Of a stretch of DNA of 58,330 nucleotides, positions 8,299 through 17,941 are shown one piece after another (within the stretch, counting starts at the first letter, position 1; every line of letters begins with the position of its first letter). The translations under genes and the position numbers were made by a program. Source of the stretch: Alphaproteobacteria bacterium (lineage in GTDB: Bacteria; Pseudomonadota; Alphaproteobacteria; Rhizobiales; Hyphomicrobiaceae); the NCBI GenBank assembly GCA_022600345.1, contig JAHZKP010000075.1:1-58330 (forward strand). The letters run 5' to 3'. A model generated the notes under the pieces. It saw only the letters and a program-made list of their open reading frames with translations, had not been told where the DNA came from and did not search any database.

Positions 8299-9576
8299 TC
8301 ACCCTTTTTGCAGTTGCTTCACGAGGCCGGGCGTCGGCCAGCAATCGACCTTGAGGCCGGAGGCGCGCTGGTACTGGCCGGCCTCACGGCGGGTGTTGGA
8401 GCCGATGAAGCCGTCAACGATGGAAATTGGATAGCCACGATCCTTGAGTCCTTGCTGAACTGCCCGGATGATGGCGGTACGCTGGGGACCGATTTGTTGC
8501 CAGCCGACCGCGAAGTTGCCGCCGCCCTTGATGCGGTCGGCCAGGTTGCCGACGAAGGTCGCGTAGAGGTCGGAGGTGTTGTACTTGCGGATCGCCTTGA
8601 AGTTGTCGGTGACCAGGAAGGATGGGCCGTAGGCTCCGGCCGGCGACATCAAGTAGGCGTTGGCATCGCGAATGTCATCGGGCCATTTGCGGCCGGCGAC
8701 GCGTTCAAAACCCAGCTCAATCCATTGCTTGAACGGCCGCTCTCCGGCTGGCCCCTCATAGGCACAGTCGGCGGATTGGGGAATCCTGACCTCGTAGCCC
8801 CACGCAAGCCCGCGAATCCAGCCGTGGTTTTTCAGTTGGCGGGCTGCTGAAGACAACGCGTCGGGAACCGATTCGAATAAGTCTGCATAGCCATCGCCGC
8901 CCAAGTCATGGACGTGGGAGGAGAATTCAGACGGCAAGAACTGGGTAAGGCCCATGGCGCCTGCCCAGGAAGCGCGCATCTTCTTTCGTGGCACGCCCTT
9001 TTCAAGGAGTTTCAAGGCGTAGAGGAATTCTTCGCGGAACATTTCCTTGCGGCGGCCGATCCAGGCCTGGGTTGCGAGGACCCTGATGGCATCGTGCTTG
9101 GGGGTGTAGGCGCCGAATGCCGTTTCGCGACCGAAGATTGCCAGTACGATCGAGCGGTCGACGCCGAAGCGGTCTTCGATCTGGGAAAGTTCAGTTGCAT
9201 AGGTCTTGGCAAGGCGGCGTCCGGTTTTGGCCAGACGGCCCAGGTAGGCGGAATCAATGTACTGGGAAGGAGCGCGCGTGAACTCGGCCTGCCTGACCTT
9301 GCGCTTGCGGCCGGGAATTTCCAAATCCGTCAGCGTCATATCGGGCTTCAGGCCGGAGACGGCGCGCTCGAAGGTCTTTCGCGACACACCGAAGCGGTCG
9401 CGGGCATCCGGCCATAGCGTTTCAAGGAATTCGCCAAAGGGTTGTCGAGCCTGGGCGGTGGACCCAATCGCGCAAATCGCGCTCAAGCAGACAGCCGCTG
9501 ACAACAGCAGGGAGGCCAACCGGCCCGATCGCCATGTCCGGAGTGCCTGATTGGATTGTTCGATACCGTTATGCAC
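8299..9576 (-). CDS. Lytic murein transglycosylase, MltB type
   Basis: A 425-residue periplasmic enzyme that cleaves the glycan strand of peptidoglycan to form 1,6-anhydro ends. Residues 18-43 form a signal peptide (cleavage near TAQA). The catalytic glutamate is Glu151 in IFGRETAFG, followed by the WAGAMGLTQFLPS block typical of the SLT/MltB clan. The last 70 residues (from about 355) form a PG_binding_1 domain (QQGLKDRGYPISIVDGFIG). It reads from GTG 9576 with AAGG nine nt upstream. It is downstream of galE on the same strand, with a strong hairpin in the gap. Confidence 0.88.
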   Translation of the reverse strand: MHNGIEQSNQALRTWRSGRLASLLLSAAVCLSAICAIGSTAQARQPFGEFLETLWPDARDRFGVSRKTFERAVSGLKPDMTLTDLEIPGRKRKVRQAEFTRAPSQYIDSAYLGRLAKTGRRLAKTYATELSQIEDRFGVDRSIVLAIFGRETAFGAYTPKHDAIRVLATQAWIGRRKEMFREEFLYALKLLEKGVPRKKMRASWAGAMGLTQFLPSEFSSHVHDLGGDGYADLFESVPDALSSAARQLKNHGWIRGLAWGYEVRIPQSADCAYEGPAGERPFKQWIELGFERVAGRKWPDDIRDANAYLMSPAGAYGPSFLVTDNFKAIRKYNTSDLYATFVGNLADRIKGGGNFAVGWQQIGPQRTAIIRAVQQGLKDRGYPISIVDGFIGSNTRREAGQYQRASGLKVDCWPTPGLVKQLQKG

Positions 9577-9678
9577 CGCTGGAGCCTTTTTGAGCTGATA
9601 ATATAAGCAACGCTCAGATAACGCGGGGATTCACGGCGATTTTGGGGCCTTTGGCAGCAGCGTGTCGGGTTGGAGCAG

Positions 9679-9714
9679 CAGCTCCCCGCGCGGCAGGGCC
9701 GGTGCGGGGAGCTG
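9679..9714. other. Strong hairpin between galE and mltB-like gene
   Basis: CAGCTCCCCGC (9679-9689) pairs perfectly with GCGGGGAGCTG (9704-9714) around a 14-nt loop. There is no U-tract on either strand, so it is not a canonical intrinsic terminator. It lies 22 nt after the galE stop on the leftward transcript and may protect the 3' end or partly separate galE from the transglycosylase gene. Confidence 0.5.
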
Positions 9715-9736
9715 ATGTGGGGTGCGGTCGTGCGCT

Positions 9737-10729
9737 TTATCCTGCTTCCTTGAGCCGGGTGAGCTGGGATTCCCAGGCCAGCGCATTGGTGACGATGCCA
9801 TTCAGGTCGTCATGGCGGGGTCTCCAGCCGAGCGTCTGGCGGATTTTATCGGAGGCGGCGACGATTGCGGCAGGGTCGCCGGGTCTACGGTCGGTGAGAC
9901 GGACGTCAAAGTTGACACCGGAGACCGCTTTTACGGCCTCGATCACCTCCGACACCGAGAACCCGCGGGAGTAGCCGCAGTTGAAGACGTCGGATGCACC
10001 GCCGTTCCTGAGGTACTTGAGGGCCGACATATGGGCGGCCGCCAGATCGCTGACGTGGATATAGTCGCGGACACAGGTGCCGTCGCTGGTGGGATAGTCC
10101 GTGCCGAAGATCTGCATGTTCGCGCGCTGGCCCAGCGCCGTTTCGCAGGCGACCTTGATCAAGTGGGTTGCCTTTGGTGTGGACTGGCCGGAACGCCCTT
10201 GGGGGTCGGCACCGGCGACGTTGAAATACCTCAGCGCGACATAATCGAAGTCGTGGGCGCGGGCCGTGTCGGCCAGCATCAGTTCGCTCATCAGCTTGGA
10301 GGTGCCATAGGGCGACATCGGCTGCAGGCGGGCATCCTCGGCGACCGGATTGGTCTCGGGGTTCCCATAGACGGCGGCGGTGGAAGAAAAGATGAAGTGG
10401 GGCACCTTGCCGTCAACAGCGGCTTCAATGAGCGTGCGGGTATTGGAGGTATTGTTACGGTAGTAGAGAAGCGGGTTTTCGACCGATTCAGGAACAATGA
10501 TCGATCCGGCAAAGTGGATGATTGCGTCAACCTGATACTGGTCGATTGTTTTTGAAACAAGCGAGGCATCGCCGACATCACCAACGACGAGGGGAACGTC
10601 ATCTGGAATGGCCCAGCGAAACCCGGTCGAAAGGTTGTCCAGCACGACCACTTTTTCGCCTGCGTCGCGCAATGCAAGCACCATGTGGCTACCAATGTAG
10701 CCCGCGCCACCTGTTACCAATACCGTCAT
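9737..10729 (-). CDS. galE: UDP-glucose 4-epimerase
   Basis: A 330-residue extended short-chain dehydrogenase that interconverts UDP-glucose and UDP-galactose. The NAD site is VLVTGGAGYIGSH at the start, the catalytic Ser/Tyr/Lys set lies in SSTAAVYG and SPYGTSKL, and YFNVAGADP, TCVRDYIHVSDLA and YSRGFSVSEVI follow in the usual order. Length matches the family. ATG 10729 is chosen; a TTG directly before it is also in frame. It is divergent from galU across a 311-nt region, so the pair supplies UDP-glucose and UDP-galactose for envelope polysaccharide. Confidence 0.95.
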   Translation of the reverse strand: MTVLVTGGAGYIGSHMVLALRDAGEKVVVLDNLSTGFRWAIPDDVPLVVGDVGDASLVSKTIDQYQVDAIIHFAGSIIVPESVENPLLYYRNNTSNTRTLIEAAVDGKVPHFIFSSTAAVYGNPETNPVAEDARLQPMSPYGTSKLMSELMLADTARAHDFDYVALRYFNVAGADPQGRSGQSTPKATHLIKVACETALGQRANMQIFGTDYPTSDGTCVRDYIHVSDLAAAHMSALKYLRNGGASDVFNCGYSRGFSVSEVIEAVKAVSGVNFDVRLTDRRPGDPAAIVAASDKIRQTLGWRPRHDDLNGIVTNALAWESQLTRLKEAG

Positions 10730-11040
10730 CAAACTGCCAACCTTTTTAATTCAAGGACGCCTAAGAAACTGGTTGCAAGCGATTGATCGCAAACGTGGCC
10801 CGGTGGACCTTTGCGATTGGGAACCAGCGATTGTTGGGTTCCATACAAGCCTTATACCACTTTGAGGCCGCAGGGTTGTGTCGGTATGGCTTGCTGGACT
10901 TATCGGTAAACCAAAAGGAAATTAAGGTGCCAAAGCGGATTAAAGCAATTTAGAAATGGCGCGGGACTTGCTCTCGTAGAGCTTAAAACATAAGCGCTTC
11001 TAGCAATATATTGGATTTTAAACTACAGGACGAGCCAAGC
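10730..11040. other. galE / galU divergent promoter region
   Basis: A non-coding 311-nt gap between two divergent genes. It holds several copies of the heptamer GCGATTG (about 10778, 10815 and 10827), one within GCGATTGATCGC, and an AT-rich stretch just before galU. The repeated heptamers could be regulator sites, but their spacing is irregular. No confident promoter hexamers can be assigned. Confidence 0.45.
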
Positions 11041-11940
11041 ATGACAACCGCCCCCGCCAAAATTCGTAAGGCCGTATTTCCCGTTGCCGGACTTGGCACC
11101 CGGTTTCTACCCGCCACGAAGGCCTGCCCCAAGGAGATGCTGACGGTCGTCGACCGGCCGGTTATCCAGCATGTGGTCGATGAAGCAAAGGCGGCGGGCA
11201 TTGAGCACTTCGTGTTCGTCACCGGGCGCAACAAGGGCGTTATCGAAGATCACTTCGACAGCCAGTTCGAACTCGAACGCACACTTGAGGATCGCGGCAA
11301 GACTGCGGAACTCACGGTTTTGCGCGAAGAACTGCCCGCTGCGGGCCAGACAAGTTTTACGCGCCAACAGGCGGCCCTGGGGCTTGGGCATGCGGTGTGG
11401 TGTGCACGCGACATCGTGGGCAGCGAACCGTTCGCTTTGCTGTTGCCTGATATGCTGCACTATTCATCGCGGCCGTGCCTGGCTTCGATGATGGAAGCTT
11501 ATGGCGAGGTTGGCGGCAACCTGGTCGCCGTATCACCGGTGCCGGAGGATCAAACGCAGAACTACGGAATTGTGGACGTTGAGGATGCGAAGGCGGGGGT
11601 TTCGGAAATCAAGACGATGGTCGAGAAACCGAAGCCGGGGACAGCGCCTTCCAACCTGCACATCACGGGGCGTTATATTTTGCAGCCGGAGATCTTCGAC
11701 ATCCTGGAAACCCAGGGGCCGGGGGCGGGCAATGAGATCCAGTTGACCGATGCGATGCTCAGACTGCTGGGGAGAGCCGATCAGCCGTTCCATTCGGTGC
11801 GCTTCGATGGCGAGCTTTATGACTGCGGATCGAAGATCGGCTTCCTGATGGCCAATGTGGCTTATGGGTTGGCGCGCGAAGGTTTGGGCGATGAGCTTCG
11901 CGAGGAGATCACAAAGCACCTGGATAAGAAGTCGGGTTAG
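11041..11940 (+). CDS. galU: UTP-glucose-1-phosphate uridylyltransferase
   Basis: A 299-residue nucleotidyltransferase making UDP-glucose from UTP and glucose-1-phosphate. The nucleotide loop [19 protein letters not shown], the metal-binding DMLH region, the VEKPKPG motif and [10 protein letters not shown] are all present. ATG 11041 is chosen, with AGGA about 10 nt upstream; a TTG ten codons earlier would add a tail unlike the family. The stop codon overlaps the convergent queA stop by three bases, so no separate terminator exists between them. Confidence 0.95.
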   Translation: MTTAPAKIRKAVFPVAGLGTRFLPATKACPKEMLTVVDRPVIQHVVDEAKAAGIEHFVFVTGRNKGVIEDHFDSQFELERTLEDRGKTAELTVLREELPAAGQTSFTRQQAALGLGHAVWCARDIVGSEPFALLLPDMLHYSSRPCLASMMEAYGEVGGNLVAVSPVPEDQTQNYGIVDVEDAKAGVSEIKTMVEKPKPGTAPSNLHITGRYILQPEIFDILETQGPGAGNEIQLTDAMLRLLGRADQPFHSVRFDGELYDCGSKIGFLMANVAYGLAREGLGDELREEITKHLDKKSG

Positions 11941-13013
11941 TCTGGCCGAAACAGAAGCGAGCTGTCGCCGTAGGAGTAGAAGCGGTAGCCCGACTGGATG
12001 GCGTGGCTGTAGGCGTCGCGCATCGTATCGAGACCGGCAAACGCCGACACAAGCATGAACAGTGTCGATCGGGGCAGGTGGAAGTTTGTCATCAAGACAT
12101 CGACGGCCTTGAAACGATAACCCGGCGTAATGAAGATATCGGTATCGCCCGACCATGCGGGAATCGTGCCGTCATCCAGGGCGGCGCTTTCCAACAGCCG
12201 CAACGAGGTTGTGCCAACAGCGACCAGGCGGCCGCCGTTCTTGCGGACCTCGTTCAGGGCTGCTGCTGTCTCTGGTGAGACCGTTCCCCATTCGGCATGC
12301 ATCGCATGATCGGCGGTGTCGTCGACCTTGACGGGCAGGAAGGTTCCCGCTCCCACGTGCAACGTCACGAACTGACTGGTGATGCCGCGCTCATCCAACT
12401 TCTGGAACAGACCATCTGTAAAATGCAATCCGGCTGTCGGGGCAGCGACCGCACCTTCATTGGCGGCATAGATCGTCTGGTAGCTTTCGGCATCGGACGC
12501 ATCGGGTTGCCGGCGGCCCGCGATATAGGGCGGCAGCGGCATGGTGCCCAACGCAGCAATGGCTGCATCGAGAACGGCGCCGGTTAGTTCAAATGCAAGC
12601 GTGACCTCGCCACCGTCTTTGTCTTCTACAGTGGCATCGAGCGAGCCCATCAGGCAGGCGTTGGCGGTGGTGCCAAATGTGATGAGTTCGCCAACCTTGA
12701 GGCGTTTTGCCGGGCGAACGAAGGCGCGCCATCGGTTGTCATCGATGCGCTTGTGCAGGTTGCATTCGATATGGGCGATAGCTTCGCCGCGTTGGCGTGT
12801 TCCCGTCAGGCAGGCGGGGATAACACGCGTGTCGTTGAAGACGAGGCAATCGCCTGGACGAAGAAGTTTGGGGAGGTCGGTGACAGTTCGGTCAGCCGGT
12901 TGGGTCGACTGAGCCGCGTTGACGACGAGCATTCTGGCTGTGTCACGCGGGCTGACGGGGCGCAACGCGATACGGTCCTCGGGCAGGTCGAAGTCGAACA
13001 GGTCTGTTTTCAT
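11937..13013 (-). CDS. queA: tRNA preQ1(34) S-adenosylmethionine ribosyltransferase-isomerase
   Basis: A 358-residue enzyme that transfers the ribosyl moiety of SAM to preQ1 at tRNA position 34, giving epoxyqueuosine. Family signatures are [16 protein letters not shown] at the start, [17 protein letters not shown], the central [13 protein letters not shown] and [12 protein letters not shown], and the C-terminal [17 protein letters not shown] and [11 protein letters not shown]. Length is typical. tgt, which often follows queA in relatives, is not in this window. The stop overlaps the galU stop. Confidence 0.95.
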   Translation of the reverse strand: MKTDLFDFDLPEDRIALRPVSPRDTARMLVVNAAQSTQPADRTVTDLPKLLRPGDCLVFNDTRVIPACLTGTRQRGEAIAHIECNLHKRIDDNRWRAFVRPAKRLKVGELITFGTTANACLMGSLDATVEDKDGGEVTLAFELTGAVLDAAIAALGTMPLPPYIAGRRQPDASDAESYQTIYAANEGAVAAPTAGLHFTDGLFQKLDERGITSQFVTLHVGAGTFLPVKVDDTADHAMHAEWGTVSPETAAALNEVRKNGGRLVAVGTTSLRLLESAALDDGTIPAWSGDTDIFITPGYRFKAVDVLMTNFHLPRSTLFMLVSAFAGLDTMRDAYSHAIQSGYRFYSYGDSSLLFRPD

Positions 13014-13055
13014 TCAACTGATCTTTGCAATTCCTGCTGCCGGTCAGCAAATCCG

Positions 13056-13748
13056 TCAGAGTTTGTAGTTTGAGTAGACCGTTTCCAATTTGGGATCTTC
13101 AGCAATGCTGGCTGGCGAAACAAGTTCCTGCTCAAGAACGACGCGGAAGCACTTCTCATAATCGCCAATGCGGGAGCAAGGTGGGTAGCGCTTCCATCGC
13201 TCCTTGACCAGGGAGCGAACGATTGAGTTGTCCATAGAAAGCTCTTTCAGTTTCTCGACCTTTCCGAGCGTGAGCTTCATGCCGTCGCGAAACGCGTAGT
13301 AGACCAGTTCGCTGCAGTAGATGGATTCCTTGTCGAAAAGGAAGAAGAAGTCGTAGGGCCGACCATAATATTTTCTGGCAGCGCTCAGGACGCGACGTGC
13401 TTGGTCGGCGGTCAGATTGCTGAGGCGCTTAATGGCGATGCGGCCGCCGATGCCTTGCTTTATCCACGCGTCCAGGGAGACTTCCCGTACGGGGCCGACA
13501 GCTTCAACGACAAAGGGTTTGCCGTTGATCAATTTGATTATGCCGACATGAGTAAAGGGGCTGCGCGTGGCAACACCGATTGCTGCTGTCTGAGAAGACT
13601 GGATGGTCTGAAAGATGATATCGCCGTTCTTAAGCGCCGGCAGGTCTCCAGAGGTTACGCTTGTCCAGGATAGCCAGCCAACAACGGCGACTACGCCCAA
13701 TACGGATGCAGCCGTGAGATAGCCCAGGCTCTTTGCAACTTTTCGCAT
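13056..13748 (-). CDS. YiiX/YebB-type N1pC/P60-like cysteine hydrolase
   Basis: A 230-residue protein with one N-terminal hydrophobic segment (residues 10-30) that acts as a signal anchor. The permuted papain-like fold of YiiX is shown by GDIIFQ, His67 in SPFTHVGI, Glu82 in VVEAVGPVREV and Cys145 in IYCSELVYYAF. These three residues form the expected triad. YiiX-type enzymes are thought to cleave lipid or peptide substrates at the envelope; the substrate here is unknown. Its ATG overlaps the TGA of the upstream DUF423 gene (TGATG), so the two are translationally coupled. Confidence 0.82.
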   Translation of the reverse strand: MRKVAKSLGYLTAASVLGVVAVVGWLSWTSVTSGDLPALKNGDIIFQTIQSSQTAAIGVATRSPFTHVGIIKLINGKPFVVEAVGPVREVSLDAWIKQGIGGRIAIKRLSNLTADQARRVLSAARKYYGRPYDFFFLFDKESIYCSELVYYAFRDGMKLTLGKVEKLKELSMDNSIVRSLVKERWKRYPPCSRIGDYEKCFRVVLEQELVSPASIAEDPKLETVYSNYKL

Positions 13749-14116
13749 CACGTACCCTTACTGACCCCATCCCAAATCGCGACTATCGTTAGGGCTAGCC
13801 ACGAGAGGATTGTCAGGCTGCCGCCAATGGGGGCGAGGGCGGGGATGGGACGGAAACCTGCCAGCGTTCCCAGCGCCACTGCACCAGTGAACAGGATTGC
13901 CCCCAGCAACATGGCGGCTGCAACGAGCCTCCAGGCGGTCGACCGTGCAGAATGGTGCGCGAATGCGATGAGGCCGATTGCGGCGGCGGCATGGACCATC
14001 GCCAGTTCGGCGGCGGCGCGGATCGCGGTACTGTCAGCAACGTGGGCTGCAATTGCAGCAAGGCTGACGCCGGCTGCTCCGAGCACTCCTGCGATTGCGA
14101 TCAGAACATGCGGCAT
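13748..14116 (-). CDS. DUF423 membrane protein
   Basis: A 122-residue protein made almost entirely of four hydrophobic segments, with the DUF423 signature LLGAILFTGAVALGTLAG followed by LAPIGGSLTILSWLALTIVA. The family (E. coli YgdD) is an inner membrane protein of unknown role. The stop codon shares one base with the start of the YiiX-type gene, so the two probably work or are expressed together. Confidence 0.85.
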   Translation of the reverse strand: MPHVLIAIAGVLGAAGVSLAAIAAHVADSTAIRAAAELAMVHAAAAIGLIAFAHHSARSTAWRLVAAAMLLGAILFTGAVALGTLAGFRPIPALAPIGGSLTILSWLALTIVAIWDGVSKGT

Positions 14117-14203
14117 GGCGTTTTAGCCTTATATCATTTTCGCCTTAGGCGGAATCACACGGCCGACCCGCGCCCCCGTTGTTAAAGTCCACACCTCCCT
14201 TGC

Positions 14204-14228
14204 TCAACACTGCGCAAGCTTGTGTTGA
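14204..14228. repeat. Hairpin containing a recurring 17-mer
   Basis: TCAACAC (14204-14210) is inverted as GTGTTGA (14222-14228), with GC-GCAA-GC in the loop. The 17-nt core TCAACACTGCGCAAGCT (14204-14220) is identical to 78-94, where the right arm is missing. It lies in the 264-nt gap between the DUF423 and prolyl isomerase genes, which otherwise shows nothing. Confidence 0.4.
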
Positions 14229-14380
14229 CGTCCCAAGGTCGTGTGGAGCAGCCGACCGCCCAAAACAATTGTACCTTGTGACGCTCGGGCGGGCGCGTGG
14301 GTGATTTCACGAAAGCCCGAATGAGTATAGGTGCGAGGACCGCAGCAATCTGTGAGAATGCAGCGGTCTTCAAAGCCAGA

Positions 14381-14854
14381 TCAGACGTCGGCAGCGACTT
14401 TCATCGAGATCATCTTGTCGGGGTTCTGGACGGGTTCGCCGCGCTTGATCTTGTCGACGTTTTCCATGCCCTCGATCACCTTGCCCCAGGCGGTGTACTG
14501 TTTATCGAGGAAGCCGGCATCGCCAAAGCAGATGAAGAATTGCGAGTTGGCCGAATTGGGGGAAGCTGCGCGAGCCATCGAGCAGACGCCGCGCACATGC
14601 GGTTCGGCGTTGAATTCAGCCGCAAGGTTGGGATAGGACGAGCCGCCCGTTCCGGAGCCATGCGGGCAGCCGGTCTGGGCCATAAAGCCGTCGATAACGC
14701 GGTGGAAGGCGATGCCGTCGTAGAAACCTTCACGCGCCAGCGTCTTGATACGCTCGACATGCTGAGGGGCCAGATCAGGGCGCATCTCGATGACGACTTT
14801 GCCCTGTGTGGTCTCAACGATAAGTGTGTTTTCTGGATCTTTGATGTCAGCCAT
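14381..14854 (-). CDS. Cytoplasmic cyclophilin-type peptidylprolyl isomerase
   Basis: A 157-residue cyclophilin of the bacterial PpiB class that speeds cis/trans isomerisation of proline bonds. The active-site stretch FHRVIDGFMAQTGCPHGSGTGG carries the catalytic arginine, and MARAASPNSANSQFFICFGD holds the conserved Ser/Gln/Phe residues. There is no signal peptide. ATG 14854 has GGAGA eight nt upstream. It is the downstream member of a tandem pair with the lipoprotein isomerase at 15027, so a duplication followed by relocation of one copy is likely. Confidence 0.92.
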   Translation of the reverse strand: MADIKDPENTLIVETTQGKVVIEMRPDLAPQHVERIKTLAREGFYDGIAFHRVIDGFMAQTGCPHGSGTGGSSYPNLAAEFNAEPHVRGVCSMARAASPNSANSQFFICFGDAGFLDKQYTAWGKVIEGMENVDKIKRGEPVQNPDKMISMKVAADV

Positions 14855-15026
14855 CTGGGTTTTCTCCGGTTGTTTGAATTAGCAGGTGTGGACGGCGCTT
14901 TTGCGCCGGGTGTTTCGCTCAATTGAATTGGCCGCTTCAACGCCATGGCGGCTGGGTCGCGCTCCGCGTGTGTTTGGCACTAGGCTGGACTAACCTCGCC
15001 CCGGCGCGTTGAACGGTGCGGATGGG

Positions 15027-15638
15027 TTATTTGGCGTCGGCTGCGACGTAGACCTTCAACATCTTGTCGGGATTATCCACCTTGCCGTTTTCAGCCGCGC
15101 TGCCCTTCTTGATGCGGTCGACGTGCTCCATGCCTTCGATGACCTGACCGAAGACGGTGTACTGGCCATCGAGGTGGGGGGTTTTTGTGTAGGTGATGAA
15201 GAACTGCGAATTTGCGGAGTTGGGGCTTTGGCTGCGGGCCGCGCCCAAGGTGCCGCGTTCGAACTTGGCTTGCGAGAACTCGGCCTTGAGGTCGGGGTAC
15301 TTGGAGCCGCCTGCGCCAGTTCCAGTCGGGTCGCCGGTCTGAGCCATGAAGCGGGGGATGACGCGGTGAAAGACGATACCGTTGTAAAAACCTTCGCGAG
15401 CCAGCTTCTTAATGCGGGCCACATGATTGGGGGCGATATCGGGGCGCAGGGCGATCTTGATCTTGCCGGTCTTGGTCTCGATGACCAGGGTGTTCTCAGG
15501 TGTTGCAGTGGGTGCTGGAGGTCCCCCGGCCGCAGTGGGGGTGGTTCCGCCAGACAGGTTTGGTTCGTTTGCACACGACGCCAGCATCGGGGCCAGCGCT
15601 ACGATGAAAAATGCGAATGAGACGGCGGTGCGCAACAC
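15027..15638 (-). CDS. Lipoprotein cyclophilin-type peptidylprolyl isomerase
   Basis: A 203-residue cyclophilin with a type II signal peptide: hydrophobic residues 5-18, then lipobox LASC with the lipidated Cys22. The residue after Cys is Ala, which predicts outer-membrane sorting. A Gly/Pro/Ala-rich linker follows, then the cyclophilin domain with FHRVIPRFMAQTGDPTGTG and SPNSANSQFFITY. GTG 15638 is preferred because AAGGAG lies nine nt upstream; a TTG at 15656 overlaps that ribosome site. It assists folding in the periplasm. Confidence 0.9.
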   Translation of the reverse strand: MLRTAVSFAFFIVALAPMLASCANEPNLSGGTTPTAAGGPPAPTATPENTLVIETKTGKIKIALRPDIAPNHVARIKKLAREGFYNGIVFHRVIPRFMAQTGDPTGTGAGGSKYPDLKAEFSQAKFERGTLGAARSQSPNSANSQFFITYTKTPHLDGQYTVFGQVIEGMEHVDRIKKGSAAENGKVDNPDKMLKVYVAADAK

Positions 15639-15803
15639 GAGATGATGCTCCTTCAAATGGCCCGGCGGGGTCTGCGGACTTCAGTTGGCATTTGTGCGGC
15701 CCGTAGGTGTTGGCCGGCAATCTTGCCAAGGACTGTATCAATGGGCCTGCGGGTTATGGCCGGAATCGGGCGTTGCGGCAACTCAGGGCGGGGAAACCAG
15801 AGA

Positions 15804-16901
15804 TCAATTGGCAAACCGGAAGTGCATCACGTCGCCATCCTTGACGACGTATTCCTTGCCTTCAAGCCGCATTTTGCCGGCTTCCTTGGCACCCACTTCG
15901 CCGTCGAGAGCGATATAGTCATCGTAGGCTATGGTTTCGGCGCGGATGAAACCTTTTTCGAAATCGGTGTGGATGACGCCGGCCGCCTGGGGGGCTTTGG
16001 TCCCGGTAATAATGGTCCAGGCGCGGGCTTCCTTGGGGCCGACCGTGAAATAGGTCACCAGGTCGAGCAGCTTGTAACCTGACCGGATCAGGCGGTTGAG
16101 ACCTGGTTCGGTGAGGCCCATTTCTTCCAGGAAGGCCTGGCATTCTTCGGCATCAAGCCCCGATAGCTCGGATTCGATCTTGGCTGAAATGACAACGTAT
16201 TCGGCATCCTCATCGGCGGCGCGCTGGGCGACCGTTTGGGAAAATTCGTTACCATCGGCGGCTGAGGCTTCATCGACGTTGCAGACGTATAAGACCGGCT
16301 TGGCGGTCAGCAGTTGCAGCATGTCGAACGATTTACGCTCGTCATCGGTGATGTCGGCCTTACGGGCTGGCTGACCTTCGCGAAGCAAGGGCAGCACCTT
16401 GTCGATGATGGCGATGTTGGCCTTTGCTTCCTTGTCGCCGGTCTTGGCTTTCTTCTCCAAAGGCGTGCGGCGGCGCTCTAGCGAATCCAGGTCGGCCAGC
16501 ATGAGTTCAGTCTCGACCGTGTCGGCATCTGCGACGGGATCGATGCGGCCTTCGACGTGGGTAATGTCACCGTCCTCAAAACAACGCAGAACGTAGGCAA
16601 TCGCATCGACTTCGCGGATGTGGGAGAGGAACTGGTTGCCCAACCCTTCGCCTTGAGAGGCACCACGCACGAGACCGGCGATATCGACGAAGGTCAGACG
16701 CGTTGGAATGACGTCCTTTGATTTCGCGATGGCTGCCAGCTTTTCAAGGCGTTCATCGGGAACGCCGACTTCGCCGACATTGGGCTCGATGGTGCAAAAG
16801 GGGTAGTTGGCAGCTTCTGCCGCGGCGGTTTGCGTCAGGGCGTTGAAGAGGGTCGATTTGCCGACGTTGGGCAGGCCGACGATGCCGCATTTGAAGCCCA
16901 T
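15804..16901 (-). CDS. ychF: Redox-regulated ATPase YchF (Obg family)
   Basis: A 365-residue P-loop ATPase of the Obg/OLA1 class that binds ribosomes and is linked to stress responses. The P-loop GIVGLPNVGKSTLFNAL is at the very N-terminus, G3 is FVDIAGLVRGASQGEGLGN, and the specificity motif is the atypical one of this family (YVCNVDE), which favours ATP. The C-terminal TGS domain ends in VKDGDVMHFRFAN. An open frame extends 73 codons upstream without family similarity, so ATG 16901 is the start. Confidence 0.95.
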   Translation of the reverse strand: MGFKCGIVGLPNVGKSTLFNALTQTAAAEAANYPFCTIEPNVGEVGVPDERLEKLAAIAKSKDVIPTRLTFVDIAGLVRGASQGEGLGNQFLSHIREVDAIAYVLRCFEDGDITHVEGRIDPVADADTVETELMLADLDSLERRRTPLEKKAKTGDKEAKANIAIIDKVLPLLREGQPARKADITDDERKSFDMLQLLTAKPVLYVCNVDEASAADGNEFSQTVAQRAADEDAEYVVISAKIESELSGLDAEECQAFLEEMGLTEPGLNRLIRSGYKLLDLVTYFTVGPKEARAWTIITGTKAPQAAGVIHTDFEKGFIRAETIAYDDYIALDGEVGAKEAGKMRLEGKEYVVKDGDVMHFRFAN

Positions 16902-17077
16902 GGCTGGCGGTGTCCTTTTGGTTTTTCGTGTTTGGTTGGATTGAGCTACTACGTGGGGAAGGCTTGGCGCAATCGGCAAGTGAGCGCAGGAGCGGTTCGC
17001 GGATGCCGGGCTGGCCCTGCCGGGCATGGGATTGAGGCGCCCGCTGGGTGCGATACTTCCAACAACAAAGCTCCTTT

Positions 17078-17830
17078 TTAACCGCCGTCGCCTTGCCCGC
17101 TGGTACGTTTGGCCATCCATTTTTTCAGGTTCTCGGCGAGTGCGTTTTGTTGCTTGGAGGCGCGTTCGCCTGCGGGATGACCGGCCGCAGATTTGGTGCG
17201 GGCGGGTTTGGCTTGATTTGCCGGCTTGGGCTTGCGGGCGACAGGCGGGGCGGGGGCGTCATCGTCGTTGAGTTCACGGCCTACAGCACTCGTGAAGGCC
17301 GTCAGATCGCCAGAGATCATCGGGCCGGCGTGTTTTGCAATGGCGTCCAACAGTGGGTCCAGCCAGTCGTAGTCAGCCTTGGCAAAGTCGTGGAGGACAT
17401 AGTTTGCGACCTGATCCTTGCGGCCGGGGTGGCCGACACCGATGCGAATGCGGGCATAGTCGTTGCCCAGGTGTGCTGAGATCGAACGCAAGCCGTTGTG
17501 GCCCGCATTGCCGCCGCCAACTTTGGCCTTCAACTTGCCCGGCGCCAGATCGATTTCGTCATAGAGAACGATGACATCTGCTTCCGGGATTTTGAGAAAG
17601 CGGGCTGCTTCACCGACCGATTGACCGGATTCGTTCATGAATGTCTGGGGCTTGATGATCAGCGCGCGCTCGTTGCCGATCCGGCCTTCCGCCACCAATC
17701 CCTTGAATCGCTTGCGATATGGGGCAAACCCGTAGTCGTCGGCAATCTTGTCGACGGCCAAAAAGCCGACGTTGTGGCGGTTGTTTTCGTACTGCTGACC
17801 GGGATTGCCCAGGCCGACAATGATTTTCAT
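17078..17830 (-). CDS. pth: Peptidyl-tRNA hydrolase with C-terminal extension
   Basis: A 250-residue enzyme that frees tRNA from prematurely released peptidyl-tRNA. The catalytic His20 lies in NNRHNVGF, substrate-binding Asn residues in VGLGNPG and TFMNESGQSV, and the catalytic Asp in VLYDEIDLAPG. The family core ends near residue 190; the last 60 residues are Ala/Pro/Lys-rich (APAPPVARKPKPANQAKP), as in several Hyphomicrobiales. It follows rplY on the same strand, an order conserved in this group. Confidence 0.95.
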   Translation of the reverse strand: MKIIVGLGNPGQQYENNRHNVGFLAVDKIADDYGFAPYRKRFKGLVAEGRIGNERALIIKPQTFMNESGQSVGEAARFLKIPEADVIVLYDEIDLAPGKLKAKVGGGNAGHNGLRSISAHLGNDYARIRIGVGHPGRKDQVANYVLHDFAKADYDWLDPLLDAIAKHAGPMISGDLTAFTSAVGRELNDDDAPAPPVARKPKPANQAKPARTKSAAGHPAGERASKQQNALAENLKKWMAKRTSGQGDGG

Positions 17831-17941
17831 CGAAAACGCTCCTGGCGGTCGGTCTGTCGCGCGGGCACGACTGCGCCCGCACGGTGTTCATCCATCGAAA
17901 CACAGCGAACTTAGGCCAGCCATGCTGCGAATTGGAGTGGG

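Noticed and set aside
11937-11940. Overlap of the galU and queA stop codons as a special regulatory site
   Set aside because: A short convergent overlap of TTAG type is common and shows no further structure.
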